Part shown: positions 41,453-48,910 of the stretch, in pieces
Layout of the letters: every line of letters starts with the position of its first letter
Numbering within the stretch: position 1 is the stretch's first letter
Assembly: GCA_026002855.1 (NCBI GenBank)
Contig: BPGD01000001.1
Coordinates: 1,267,972 to 1,331,971, forward strand
Source of the DNA: Bryobacteraceae bacterium
GTDB lineage: Bacteria; Acidobacteriota; Terriglobia; Bryobacterales; Bryobacteraceae
Length of the DNA stretch: 64,000 bases
Direction: 5' to 3'
The notes under the pieces: generated by a model
What the model was told of the DNA's origin: nothing
The model's input: only the letters and a program-made list of their open reading frames with translations
Databases searched by the model: none
Position numbers and translations under genes: made by a program

Positions 41453-42691
41453 CTACTGCTTCTCCTTGCCGTTCTGTCGGGACTGCTTCTTGCTCTTGCC
41501 GTTCTTTGAGTTTTTCCCGCCCTTTTTCGCCGCCGGCTGGGCCTCAGGCTGGGCAGGGGCCGTTTCCGGCTTGACCGCCGCGGCTGCCGGCGCATTTCCC
41601 TGCTGCGAGCTTTGGCGGGCGTCAGGCAAAGTGTCCAGGGCCGTGTTCGAGCCTGGAGTCTGGGTCGAGATCGTCACGTCGGTCACGCCGCTCTCGCCAC
41701 CGGCGGGCACCGGCACGGTGGGAGGAATCGTGGGCCGGAGGCGCTCCATCGCCGGCTGGCCGGACTTGGCTGCGCGGCTTACGTCAGGCGACTTGGAGAA
41801 CGGGCCCCACATCTTCGCCCACAGGCTTTTCTTCGTGGCGTTTTCAAGCTCATATTTCTGGCGCGCGTAGGCTACTGGGTCCGGCTCGGGGATCTCCGCT
41901 TCCATTTCCTCCAGCTTCTTCTTCGCCTGCTCGACCAGCGGACTGAGCGGATACTCGCGGACGATGCGCTGATAGGCGGCAATGCTCTTCTGCCGGAAGC
42001 GGGGCCCCATGCGCATATAGCTGTCACCGAGCCGCCACAGCGCCTGGTCGGCGCCGCTATAGAGCGGGTAGTGGTCTGTGAGAGCCTGTAGGCGGTTGGA
42101 CGCCGCGCCAAGCGAGCCCTTCTGGTGATAGAAAGCCCCGACGCGGTACTCGCCTTCGCTGAGCACTTCCTGGATCTCTCGCAGTTTCTGGGCGGCGATC
42201 GGCGCGAAGCGCGAGTTGGGGAACTGGGTGAGCACCTGACGGCACTCTTCCTCGGCGCGCAGGGCGTGGGTGGAGTCGCGGTCCGGCTTTTCCATCTGCT
42301 TGTAATGGATCTCGCAGATCTTCATCTGCGCTTCGGCCGACTCCTCCAGCGTGGGGTAGAAGAGGATGAAGTCCTTGTATTCGGCCTCGGCCTGGGCCAG
42401 CGCATGCGAGCCGCCCTCCCGCATCCAGGAGTCGGCGATGGCGAGCTTGGCTTTGGCCAGATACTCGCTGGTGTCGTATGTGTTCATCAGGGTATTGAGC
42501 GTGAGCCGGGCCACCTCATAGCGGCCCTTCTCAATGTCCTTGATGGCCTTGTCGAACAGGATCTTGTCGGGCTGCTGCGTGTCCTTCGTGATCGGGTTCT
42601 CGTACTTCTTGCCCCGGCAGCCGGCCGCCAGGAGCATGGCGGCGAGAACCGCGGCCAAGCACCACGCCTGCCGCATGCGCCATCCGGTCAT
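41453..42691 (-). CDS. BamD-like outer-membrane assembly lipoprotein with TPR repeats
   Basis: Predicted 412 aa from ATG 42691 (a GTG at 42703 is an alternative). A lipobox is seen in AAMLLAAGCRGKK, so it should be a lipoprotein. TPR-like repeats of the BamD/YfiO type run from about residue 35 to 270: AIKDIEKGRYEVARLTLNTLM, AEYKDFILFYPTLEESAEAQ, ALRAEEECRQVLTQFPNSRF. The last 130 residues are low-complexity and end in a Lys/Asn/Gln-rich tail (KKGGKNSKNGKSKK), which is unusual for BamD. It probably works in the BAM complex that inserts outer-membrane barrels. It lies between rpe and a receiver-domain gene. Confidence 0.87.
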   Translation of the reverse strand: MTGWRMRQAWCLAAVLAAMLLAAGCRGKKYENPITKDTQQPDKILFDKAIKDIEKGRYEVARLTLNTLMNTYDTSEYLAKAKLAIADSWMREGGSHALAQAEAEYKDFILFYPTLEESAEAQMKICEIHYKQMEKPDRDSTHALRAEEECRQVLTQFPNSRFAPIAAQKLREIQEVLSEGEYRVGAFYHQKGSLGAASNRLQALTDHYPLYSGADQALWRLGDSYMRMGPRFRQKSIAAYQRIVREYPLSPLVEQAKKKLEEMEAEIPEPDPVAYARQKYELENATKKSLWAKMWGPFSKSPDVSRAAKSGQPAMERLRPTIPPTVPVPAGGESGVTDVTISTQTPGSNTALDTLPDARQSSQQGNAPAAAAVKPETAPAQPEAQPAAKKGGKNSKNGKSKKQSRQNGKEKQ

Positions 42692-42741
42692 GTTCGCGAT
42701 CACCTCGTCGGTTCAGATTCCTGCGTGCCTTCTTCGGACCC

Positions 42742-43416
42742 TCAGGCCCGCCGCGCCAGCGCGGCCTCTGCGGCCTGCCGCATCGCGGCCAAAGCCTGGC
42801 CGGGATCCGGAGCGCCCAGCACGCTTGTGCCGGCAACCACCCAGTCCACGCCGGCCTCTGCCACTACTCCTACATTATCCACCGAGACGCCGCCGTCGAT
42901 CTCGATGGCGAACTCCAGCCCCAGCCGCGAGCGCCACTCGCGCAGCCGCCGCACCTTGTCGAGCACATACGGAATAAACTTCTGCCCGCCGTAGCCGGGG
43001 TTGACGCTCATCAGCAGGACGTAGTCCACCATCGGCAGGATGTGTTCCAGCGCGGCAAGCGGCGTGGCCGGGTTCAGCACCGCGCCGGCGCGCGCGCCCT
43101 CGCTCTGGATCACGCGGATCGTCCGGTCGATGTGGGGGCAGGCCTCGACATGCACGGAAACGAGGTCCGCGCCCGCTTCGACAAAGCGCGCCACGTAAGA
43201 ATCCGCGTCGGCAATCATCAGGTGGACGTCAAACTGAAGCCGTGTCTTCTTCCGCAGCGACTCAAGCACCGGCAGCCCGAAGGAGATGTTCGGCACAAAG
43301 TGGCCGTCCATCACGTCGAAGTGGAGCATCCGGGCGCCGGCGGCGGTCACCTGTTCGATCTGCTCGCCCAGCCGGGTGAAATCGCCAGCCAGCAGGGAGG
43401 GAAGGATCTCGATCAT
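42742..43416 (-). CDS. rpe: Ribulose-phosphate 3-epimerase
   Basis: Predicted 224 aa. It interconverts ribulose-5-phosphate and xylulose-5-phosphate in the pentose phosphate pathway. Family blocks: MIEILPSLLAGDFTRLGEQ, LHFDVMDGHFVPN, VHLMIADADSY, VLLMSVNPGYGGQKF and AIEIDGGVSVDN, which carry the His and Asp metal/catalytic residues. Twelve bases downstream of rsmB, 50 bases upstream of the bamD-like gene. Confidence 0.96.
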   Translation of the reverse strand: MIEILPSLLAGDFTRLGEQIEQVTAAGARMLHFDVMDGHFVPNISFGLPVLESLRKKTRLQFDVHLMIADADSYVARFVEAGADLVSVHVEACPHIDRTIRVIQSEGARAGAVLNPATPLAALEHILPMVDYVLLMSVNPGYGGQKFIPYVLDKVRRLREWRSRLGLEFAIEIDGGVSVDNVGVVAEAGVDWVVAGTSVLGAPDPGQALAAMRQAAEAALARRA

Positions 43417-43428
43417 CGGCAGGCAATT

Positions 43429-44481
43429 TCACTCTATCACGGCGGCGAAGAACCCATCGCCGGGGTCGCGCCCGGGGACGCGCAGCAGCGTGGAGCGTAC
43501 ACGGTGGGCGCAGACGCGCGCGACCACCTCTTCGTTCTCTTCCGCTTCGAGCGAACAGGTGGAGTAAACCAGCCTTCCGCCGGGCTTCAGGCACCGCAGC
43601 GCCTCCCGCAGGATCGCTTCCTGCCGCGCCGCCTGCCGGCGGATCTCTTCGGGCGTGACGCGCCAGCGGATCTCCGGATTGCGGGCCAGCGTCCCGGTGC
43701 CCGTGCACGGGGCGTCCACGAGAATTCTGTCAAACACCGGGCCGAACGGGAGCCCCGTGGCAGCATCAGCGGCGACGCGGGGACAAGGGGCCAGGAAATT
43801 CCGCAGCCGCTTCAGGCTCACATCGCAGGCCACCGCGCGCACCCGCGCCTCCAGGGCCTGCAACGTCTTGTTGCCGGGCGCGGCGCAGACGTCGAGGAAC
43901 AGCTCGCCGGGCCGGAGTTCGAGCAGCGGAACAATGGCCTGGGAGCCTTCGTCCATCGGACGCCCGCCCCGCTCGGCCGCGGGCGGCTCCTCCAGGCCGT
44001 AGCGCGCCGCCGCCAGCGCCAGCCCTTCGCCCAGGCGGCGCTTCCACCGCTCCAGCAGCCATGCTGGCATCGAGTACTCAATCTCTTCGGACGGCCACTT
44101 CGCAGGCAACGAAGGCAGGCGGCGGAGCACGGCGTTGACGAACCCGGCCGCCCATCCAAGGCCGGCGCGGCGCACCAGCTCGACGCTTTCGGTCACGGCC
44201 GCATGCGCGGGCACGCGGTCGAGGAAGCGTAACTGGAACGCGCCCATGCGCAGCGCGCGCAGCACCGCCGCGTCCAGCTTTCCCAACGGCCGCGCCGAAG
44301 CCTTGCCGATCAGCCAGTCCAGTTGCGCGCGCCGCCGCAGCACGCCATAGACGATCTGCGCGGCCAGGCCCGCGTCGCGCGCATCCAGGCCTTTCGACTT
44401 CTCGATCAGCGCCGCGTCGGACTTCGCGCCGCGCTCCACCATGGCAAGCACTTCGAACGCGGTCCGACGCGCGGGGCTCAC
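43429..44481 (-). CDS. rsmB: 16S rRNA cytosine-5 methyltransferase, RsmB-like
   Basis: Predicted 350 aa from GTG 44481; GTG 44487 and ATG 44442 are other choices. The N-terminal NusB-like domain (SPARRTAFEVLAMVERG ... ALRMGAFQLRFLDRVPAHAAVTESVELVRR) is followed by the SAM methyltransferase domain with LDVCAAPGNKTLQ, the two catalytic cysteines in DAPCTGTG and YSTCSLEAEENEEVV. It methylates C967 of 16S rRNA. The N-terminus matches the family start best at 44481, and TATTGT ends seven bases before it. It begins the eight-gene minus-strand run. Only 18 bases separate its start from ttcA. Confidence 0.93.
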   Translation of the reverse strand: MSPARRTAFEVLAMVERGAKSDAALIEKSKGLDARDAGLAAQIVYGVLRRRAQLDWLIGKASARPLGKLDAAVLRALRMGAFQLRFLDRVPAHAAVTESVELVRRAGLGWAAGFVNAVLRRLPSLPAKWPSEEIEYSMPAWLLERWKRRLGEGLALAAARYGLEEPPAAERGGRPMDEGSQAIVPLLELRPGELFLDVCAAPGNKTLQALEARVRAVACDVSLKRLRNFLAPCPRVAADAATGLPFGPVFDRILVDAPCTGTGTLARNPEIRWRVTPEEIRRQAARQEAILREALRCLKPGGRLVYSTCSLEAEENEEVVARVCAHRVRSTLLRVPGRDPGDGFFAAVIE

Positions 44482-44487
44482 AGTCAC

Positions 44488-44494
44488 TACAATA
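44488..44494. promoter_or_regulatory. Overlapping divergent -10 elements for rsmB and ttcA
   Basis: Plus-strand TACAAT (44488-44493) ends six bases before TTG 44500 of ttcA; minus-strand TATTGT (44494-44489) ends seven bases before GTG 44481 of rsmB. Both fit TANNNT and share five of six bases. This looks like one symmetric promoter serving both genes without leaders. Confidence 0.45.
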
Positions 44495-44499
44495 AGAAT

Positions 44500-45300
44500 T
44501 TGGAGCTGGAAAAAGCCATCCTGCGCCGGGTGGGAGAAGCCGTTGCGCGGTTTGACATGATCCGCGAGGGCGACCGCATCGCCGTCGGCTTCTCCGGCGG
44601 AAAGGACTCCTTCACGCTTCTCTCCGCTCTGCTCCTGCTTCAGAAGCGCGCCCCCATCCGCTTCGAGGTCCGCGCCTTCACCATCGACCAGGGCAAATTC
44701 CTCGCGCCCATCGAACCCTTCCGCCAATGGATGAAGGAGCACGGCGTGGACTGGACCTGCCGCGCCGACCAGCCTTCGCTGCGGCTGCTCGAAGAACAGC
44801 CCGGCCATGGATGCGACATGTGCAGCCGGTTCCGCCGCCGCGCCGTCTACGAGCTGGCGCGCGAGCTGGGTGTCAATGTCATCGCCCTGGGCCACACCGC
44901 CGACGACTTCTGCGAGGCGCTGCTGCGCAACGCCCTGTTCACGGGCCGGCTGGCGGCGCTGCCCCCGGTGGCCTGGTCGCGCCGGCGCGAGTTCCGCCTC
45001 ATCCGTCCGCTCGTCTATGTGACCGAAGACCTGACCCGCGCCTGGGCGGAGGCGTCGGCCGCGCCGGTCATTCCCTGCGGCTGCTCGCAGAAAACCGGCA
45101 CCGTCCGGCGCTCGCTGCGGGACTTTCTGGCTGAGCTTGAAAAGGACCACCCGCACGTAAAATCAGCGCTGCTGAACGCCATGGGGAACCTCGACACCAG
45201 CCGGCTGCTCGATCCACGCCATTTTGATCCGGCCCGGGAGGAGGGCGCCGCCGGCGCGCCCTTGCCGCTGCTTGATGAGCCCGCATTCACCGATCTGTAA
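44500..45300 (+). CDS. ttcA: tRNA 2-thiocytidine synthetase TtcA-like
   Basis: Predicted 266 aa from TTG 44500. It thiolates cytidine 32 of tRNA using ATP and an iron-sulfur cluster. The PP-loop SGGKDS is in AVGFSGGKDSFTLLS (near residues 30-37), and the two CxxC pairs are CDMCSRF and CGCSQK. RRVGEAVARFDMIREGDR at the start is typical. The usual ATG is absent: the next ATG lies inside the conserved N-terminus, and TTG fits a -10 six bases upstream. Length is slightly short of the 300-residue norm. Divergent from rsmB. Confidence 0.92.
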   Translation: MELEKAILRRVGEAVARFDMIREGDRIAVGFSGGKDSFTLLSALLLLQKRAPIRFEVRAFTIDQGKFLAPIEPFRQWMKEHGVDWTCRADQPSLRLLEEQPGHGCDMCSRFRRRAVYELARELGVNVIALGHTADDFCEALLRNALFTGRLAALPPVAWSRRREFRLIRPLVYVTEDLTRAWAEASAAPVIPCGCSQKTGTVRRSLRDFLAELEKDHPHVKSALLNAMGNLDTSRLLDPRHFDPAREEGAAGAPLPLLDEPAFTDL

Positions 45301-45311
45301 TCAAGCCGGCG

Positions 45312-45342
45312 TTGACCCGGGCGCAAGCCCGTTTGCGATAAT
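45312..45342 (+). promoter_or_regulatory. Promoter candidate (TTGACC-19-GATAAT) with a GCAA-loop hairpin in the spacer
   Basis: TTGACC (45312-45317) and GATAAT (45337-45342) are 19 bases apart, upstream of the DUF47-PiT-kinase run. The spacer holds CGGGC-GCAA-GCCCG (45318-45331), a stable tetraloop hairpin that might instead end the ttcA transcript. The 19-base spacing is long for a sigma-70 promoter. Confidence 0.4.
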
Positions 45343-45402
45343 TCAGTTTCCGGTGTCCTGCCGCCGCAGTCCGTGCGGCGCGGCACGAGAATGGAAGGCC
45401 CT

Positions 45403-46017
45403 ATGAGGCTGCTCCCGCGCACCGAAAAGTTCTTTCACTTTTTCATCGAACAGGCTGGCCTGATCCACGAGGCGGCCCAGACCTTCCGCAAGGCGGCGGA
45501 GAACGGCGCCGCGTCGATGCACGAAGCCGAAATCGCCATCGCGAGGCTGGAACAGAAGGGCGACGAAATCATCCATGAGATCTTCACCCGCCTCAACCAG
45601 ACATTCATCACGCCCCTGGATCCTGAGGACATCCACTCGCTGGCCTCGCACATGGATGATGTGCTCGACGCGCTGGAGGAGGCCGTGCACCGAATAGTCG
45701 CCTACCGCATCACGCGGATCCCGGCGCCGATCATCGAGGTCAGCCGCATCATCGAGGAATGCGCCACGGTTCTCCGCAAGGCCTTCCAGGCTCTGGCCGA
45801 AGACGCGCCGCTGCTCGAGCACGCCATCGAGATCAACCGGCTGGAGGACAGGGCCGATCATCTGATCCGCGCCGCCGTCGCCGAGCTCTTTGATCAGGAG
45901 AAGGATCCAATCTCGCTGATCAAGCTGAAGGAGATCTACGAATATCTCGAATCGACCACGGACTACTGTGAAGACGTCGCCGACGCGCTTCAGAACGTCA
46001 TCGTGAAGAACGGCTGA
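45403..46017 (+). CDS. DUF47-family (PhoU-like) phosphate transport regulator
   Basis: Predicted 204 aa from ATG 45403, with GGAAGG four bases upstream. The all-helical DUF47 pattern is clear: FFHFFIEQAGLIHEAAQTFRK, EIAIARLEQKGDEIIHEIF, DPEDIHSLASHMDDVLDALEE, and the closing YLESTTDYCEDVADALQNVI. DUF47 proteins pair with PiT transporters and gate or regulate phosphate uptake. The PiT gene follows after 11 bases, supporting that role. Confidence 0.93.
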   Translation: MRLLPRTEKFFHFFIEQAGLIHEAAQTFRKAAENGAASMHEAEIAIARLEQKGDEIIHEIFTRLNQTFITPLDPEDIHSLASHMDDVLDALEEAVHRIVAYRITRIPAPIIEVSRIIEECATVLRKAFQALAEDAPLLEHAIEINRLEDRADHLIRAAVAELFDQEKDPISLIKLKEIYEYLESTTDYCEDVADALQNVIVKNG

Positions 46018-46028
46018 CGCACCGGACC

Positions 46029-47069
46029 ATGGACTCCAATTTCCTGCTGGTCGCTTTCATTGTTCTTGTCGCGCTCATTTTCGATTTCATCAACGGCTTC
46101 CACGACGCAGCCAACTCCGTGGCCACCATCGTGGCCACGCGCGTGCTGACGCCGTTTCAGGCCGTGCTGTGGGCCGCTTTCTGGAACTTCATCGCCGCCA
46201 TTCCTCTTTTGTTTTTCCATGAAGCCGGCGTGGCCAAGACCGTGGGCGCGGGCATGGTGGACCTGAAGCTGGTCACCGAGATGGTGGTGCTGGCCGGGCT
46301 GATTGGCGCGATCTTCTGGAACCTGCTGACGTGGTACTACGGACTGCCTTCGAGCTCGTCCCACGCGCTGATCGGCGGCTACGCCGGCGCGGCCATGGCC
46401 AAGGTGGCCCTGACGCGCGGTCTCGGTTCCACGCCGGAAGCGATTGTGCCGGCGGGCTGGATGTCAACGGTTCTCTTCATTTTCCTGGCGCCCATGATCG
46501 GCCTCGCCCTCGGTTATGTGCTGATGGTGCTTGTCTACTGGATGTTCCGCAACTCCTCGCCCCGCCGCATGGACCGCTGGTTCCGCCGCCTCCAGCTTGT
46601 CTCCTCCGGCCTGTTCAGTTATTCGCACGGCGCCAACGATGCGCAGAAGACCATGGGCATCATCACCAGCGTGCTGGTGGCCGGCGGGTTTCTTCAGGCG
46701 TTTGACGTGCAATGGTGGGTGGTGCTGTCCGCCCATGCTGCCATTGCCCTCGGCACCCTGAGCGGCGGCTGGCGCATCGTCCACACGATGGGCGCCAGGC
46801 TCACCCGGCTGAAGCCGCGTGGCGGCTTCTGCGCGGAGACCGCAGGCGCCATCGCCATCCTGTTTCCCACGTATCTGAAAGTCCCCGTCTCCACCACTCA
46901 TGTGATTACCGGCGCGATCGCCGGCGTCGGTTCCATCCAGCGGCTGAAGGCGGTGCGCTGGGGACTGGCCACGAACATTCTCTGGGCCTGGGTGCTGACG
47001 ATTCCCATGTCAGCGCTGGTCGGGGCCTTCAGCTTCGTCCTCATCTTCTGGCTGACCGGGAGGATCTGA
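46029..47069 (+). CDS. PiT-family inorganic phosphate transporter
   Basis: Predicted 346 aa with about ten membrane helices. The PHO4 signatures are visible in both halves: DFINGFHDAANSVATIVATRV near the start and SYSHGANDAQKTMGII in the middle, plus PVSTTHVITGAIAGVG. It imports phosphate, or metal phosphate, driven by protons. It sits directly between the DUF47 regulator (11-base gap) and a PhoR-like kinase (4-base gap), so the three form one transcript. Confidence 0.95.
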   Translation: MDSNFLLVAFIVLVALIFDFINGFHDAANSVATIVATRVLTPFQAVLWAAFWNFIAAIPLLFFHEAGVAKTVGAGMVDLKLVTEMVVLAGLIGAIFWNLLTWYYGLPSSSSHALIGGYAGAAMAKVALTRGLGSTPEAIVPAGWMSTVLFIFLAPMIGLALGYVLMVLVYWMFRNSSPRRMDRWFRRLQLVSSGLFSYSHGANDAQKTMGIITSVLVAGGFLQAFDVQWWVVLSAHAAIALGTLSGGWRIVHTMGARLTRLKPRGGFCAETAGAIAILFPTYLKVPVSTTHVITGAIAGVGSIQRLKAVRWGLATNILWAWVLTIPMSALVGAFSFVLIFWLTGRI

Positions 47070-47073
47070 TTCC

Positions 47074-48852
47074 ATGCCCGCGCGGCCGCGCACGGTCCGC
47101 AGCCCGCTGTTCCGCAAGATTCTCATTGCGGCGGCCCTGCTGGTCCTCGTCATGAGCGGCATCTCGGACATCCTTCTGTCCCGATATACGCAGGAAAGCG
47201 AGGAATCCGCGGTCCGCCGGTCTCTCGAAGCCAGTGCGCGCGTGCTCGCGCGTGAACTGGCGGCAACAGCGCCGGACCGGCTCGCCGCCTGGGTCCATCA
47301 GACGGACGATCTGCTGGGCGTGCGCGTCACCGTGGTGGCGCACGACGGCAGCGTGCTGGCCGAATCCCGCCGCCAGCCCGAGTCCATGGAGAACCACGCC
47401 CGCCGGCCCGAGATCCAGGCGGCGCTGCGCGCGGGACTCGGCGTGGCCAAGCGCCATAGCAGCAGCGTGAACATGGATTTTCTGTACCTCGCCCTGCCCG
47501 CCCGGCTCGGCACGGGCCAGCCGGCGATCCTCCGCGTGGCGGCGCCGCTGGAAACCATCGAGAGCGCCGTCCGCGCCAACCGCTGGCGCATCCTGCGCGC
47601 CACGCTGCTGGTGGCCTTCGCCGTGCTGGTGGGCGCCTACCTGTTCACGCGCTCGCTCACGCGCCGCATTCACCGCATCCAGCAGGCGGCCGAAGATCTG
47701 GCCGAAGGCCGCTTCACCGGAAATCCGCCGCCGCTGCTCGACACCGGCAGAGACGAACTGGGCGCGCTGGCCGCCTCCCTGCATCGCATGGCGGGCAACC
47801 TGCTCGAAATGGTCGAACTCGTGCGCGCGGAGTCGGCACGCCGCGAGGCCATCCTTTCCAGCATGCGCGAGGGCGTGCTGGCTGTCGATTCCTCCCTCCG
47901 CATCACGTTCTGCAACGAGGCCTTCCTCCAGGCCGTGGCGGTGAAACAGCCTCCTGAAGAGGGGACCCCCCTTGAGCAGGTCTCCCCGGATCCGGCATTG
48001 CTGGAACCTCTCTGGCAGGTGCTTGAACACGGCGAGACCGTCCGCGGCAAGATCTCCTTTCCCTCGACCCCCGGCCGCAGTTACGAGCTCTACGCCAAGC
48101 CGCTCGAACTCAACCGGCAGAAAGGCGCGCTCGCCATCCTGCATGACGTCACCGAAATCGAGCGGCTCGAGCGCGTGCGGCGCGATTTCGTCGCCAACGT
48201 CAGTCATGAGTTGCGCACGCCGCTCACCGCCATCCGCGGTTACGCCGAAACCCTGCTCGACGGCGCCATCGACGATGCCGAACACAACCGCAGGTTCCTC
48301 GAAGTCATCCGCTCGAACGCCATCCGGCTGACCAACATCGCCAGCGATCTGCTCGTGCTTAGCGAGCTCGAACAGCACCGCACCACCCAGGAGCCGACCG
48401 AACACGTACCCCTGCAACCGGTCATCGAGTCCGTCATCCGCACGGTGGAATCCGCCGCGCGCATCCGCCAGATCGCCATTCAGGCTGAACCAACCGATCT
48501 CGCCGTGCGCGGCCTGCGCTTCAGGCTGGAGCAGGCGCTCGTCAACCTGGTGGACAACGCCGTCAAATTCAGCCCGCCCGGCAGCACGGTGCGCATTGAG
48601 TGCAACCGCACGGGGGAAGGCCTGGTGGAGATCCACGTCATCGACAACGGGATCGGGATTCCCGAAGCCGATCTGCCGCGCATCTTCGAACGTTTCTACC
48701 GCGTCGACAAGGCGCGCTCGCGCGATGCCGGCGGCACCGGGCTCGGGCTGTCGATCGTCAAACACATCGCCGAACTCTATGGAGGCAGCGTCCGCGTAAA
48801 GAGCCGCCTGGGCGAAGGCTCGACGTTCACGCTGTCTTTCCCGGAAGCCTGA
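47074..48852 (+). CDS. PhoR-like sensor histidine kinase, no PhoB in the window
   Basis: Predicted 592 aa. Two membrane helices (about residues 14-35 and 173-193) flank a periplasmic sensor. Then come HAMP (RRIHRIQQAAEDLAEGRF), PAS (REAILSSMREGVLAVDSSLRI), and the kinase core with His378 in VANVSHELRTPLTAIRGYAETL, NLVDNAVKFSPPGS, DNGIGIPEADLPRIFERFYR and GGTGLGLSIVKHIAELYGG. This layout matches PhoR kinases that control the phosphate starvation response. The four-base gap to the PiT gene supports that. No response regulator is adjacent, so its partner must be elsewhere. Confidence 0.93.
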   Translation: MPARPRTVRSPLFRKILIAAALLVLVMSGISDILLSRYTQESEESAVRRSLEASARVLARELAATAPDRLAAWVHQTDDLLGVRVTVVAHDGSVLAESRRQPESMENHARRPEIQAALRAGLGVAKRHSSSVNMDFLYLALPARLGTGQPAILRVAAPLETIESAVRANRWRILRATLLVAFAVLVGAYLFTRSLTRRIHRIQQAAEDLAEGRFTGNPPPLLDTGRDELGALAASLHRMAGNLLEMVELVRAESARREAILSSMREGVLAVDSSLRITFCNEAFLQAVAVKQPPEEGTPLEQVSPDPALLEPLWQVLEHGETVRGKISFPSTPGRSYELYAKPLELNRQKGALAILHDVTEIERLERVRRDFVANVSHELRTPLTAIRGYAETLLDGAIDDAEHNRRFLEVIRSNAIRLTNIASDLLVLSELEQHRTTQEPTEHVPLQPVIESVIRTVESAARIRQIAIQAEPTDLAVRGLRFRLEQALVNLVDNAVKFSPPGSTVRIECNRTGEGLVEIHVIDNGIGIPEADLPRIFERFYRVDKARSRDAGGTGLGLSIVKHIAELYGGSVRVKSRLGEGSTFTLSFPEA

Positions 48853-48870
48853 CCGGCGCGCGGCGCGCCA

Positions 48871-48900
48871 TTGCACGGCCTATCCCGGCGGCGATACAGT
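48871..48900 (+). promoter_or_regulatory. Weak promoter candidate (TTGCAC-18-TACAGT) before the GH38-like gene
   Basis: TTGCAC (48871-48876) and TACAGT (48895-48900) are 18 bases apart and the -10 ends ten bases before ATG 48911. There is no ribosome-binding site. A near-palindrome GGCGCGC-G-GCGCGCC lies just upstream at 48855-48869. Confidence 0.35.
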
Positions 48901-48910
48901 CTCCTTCATC

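Noticed and set aside
47041-48876. 611-codon minus-strand open frame
   Set aside because: Antisense to the PhoR-like kinase, which shows all kinase motifs.
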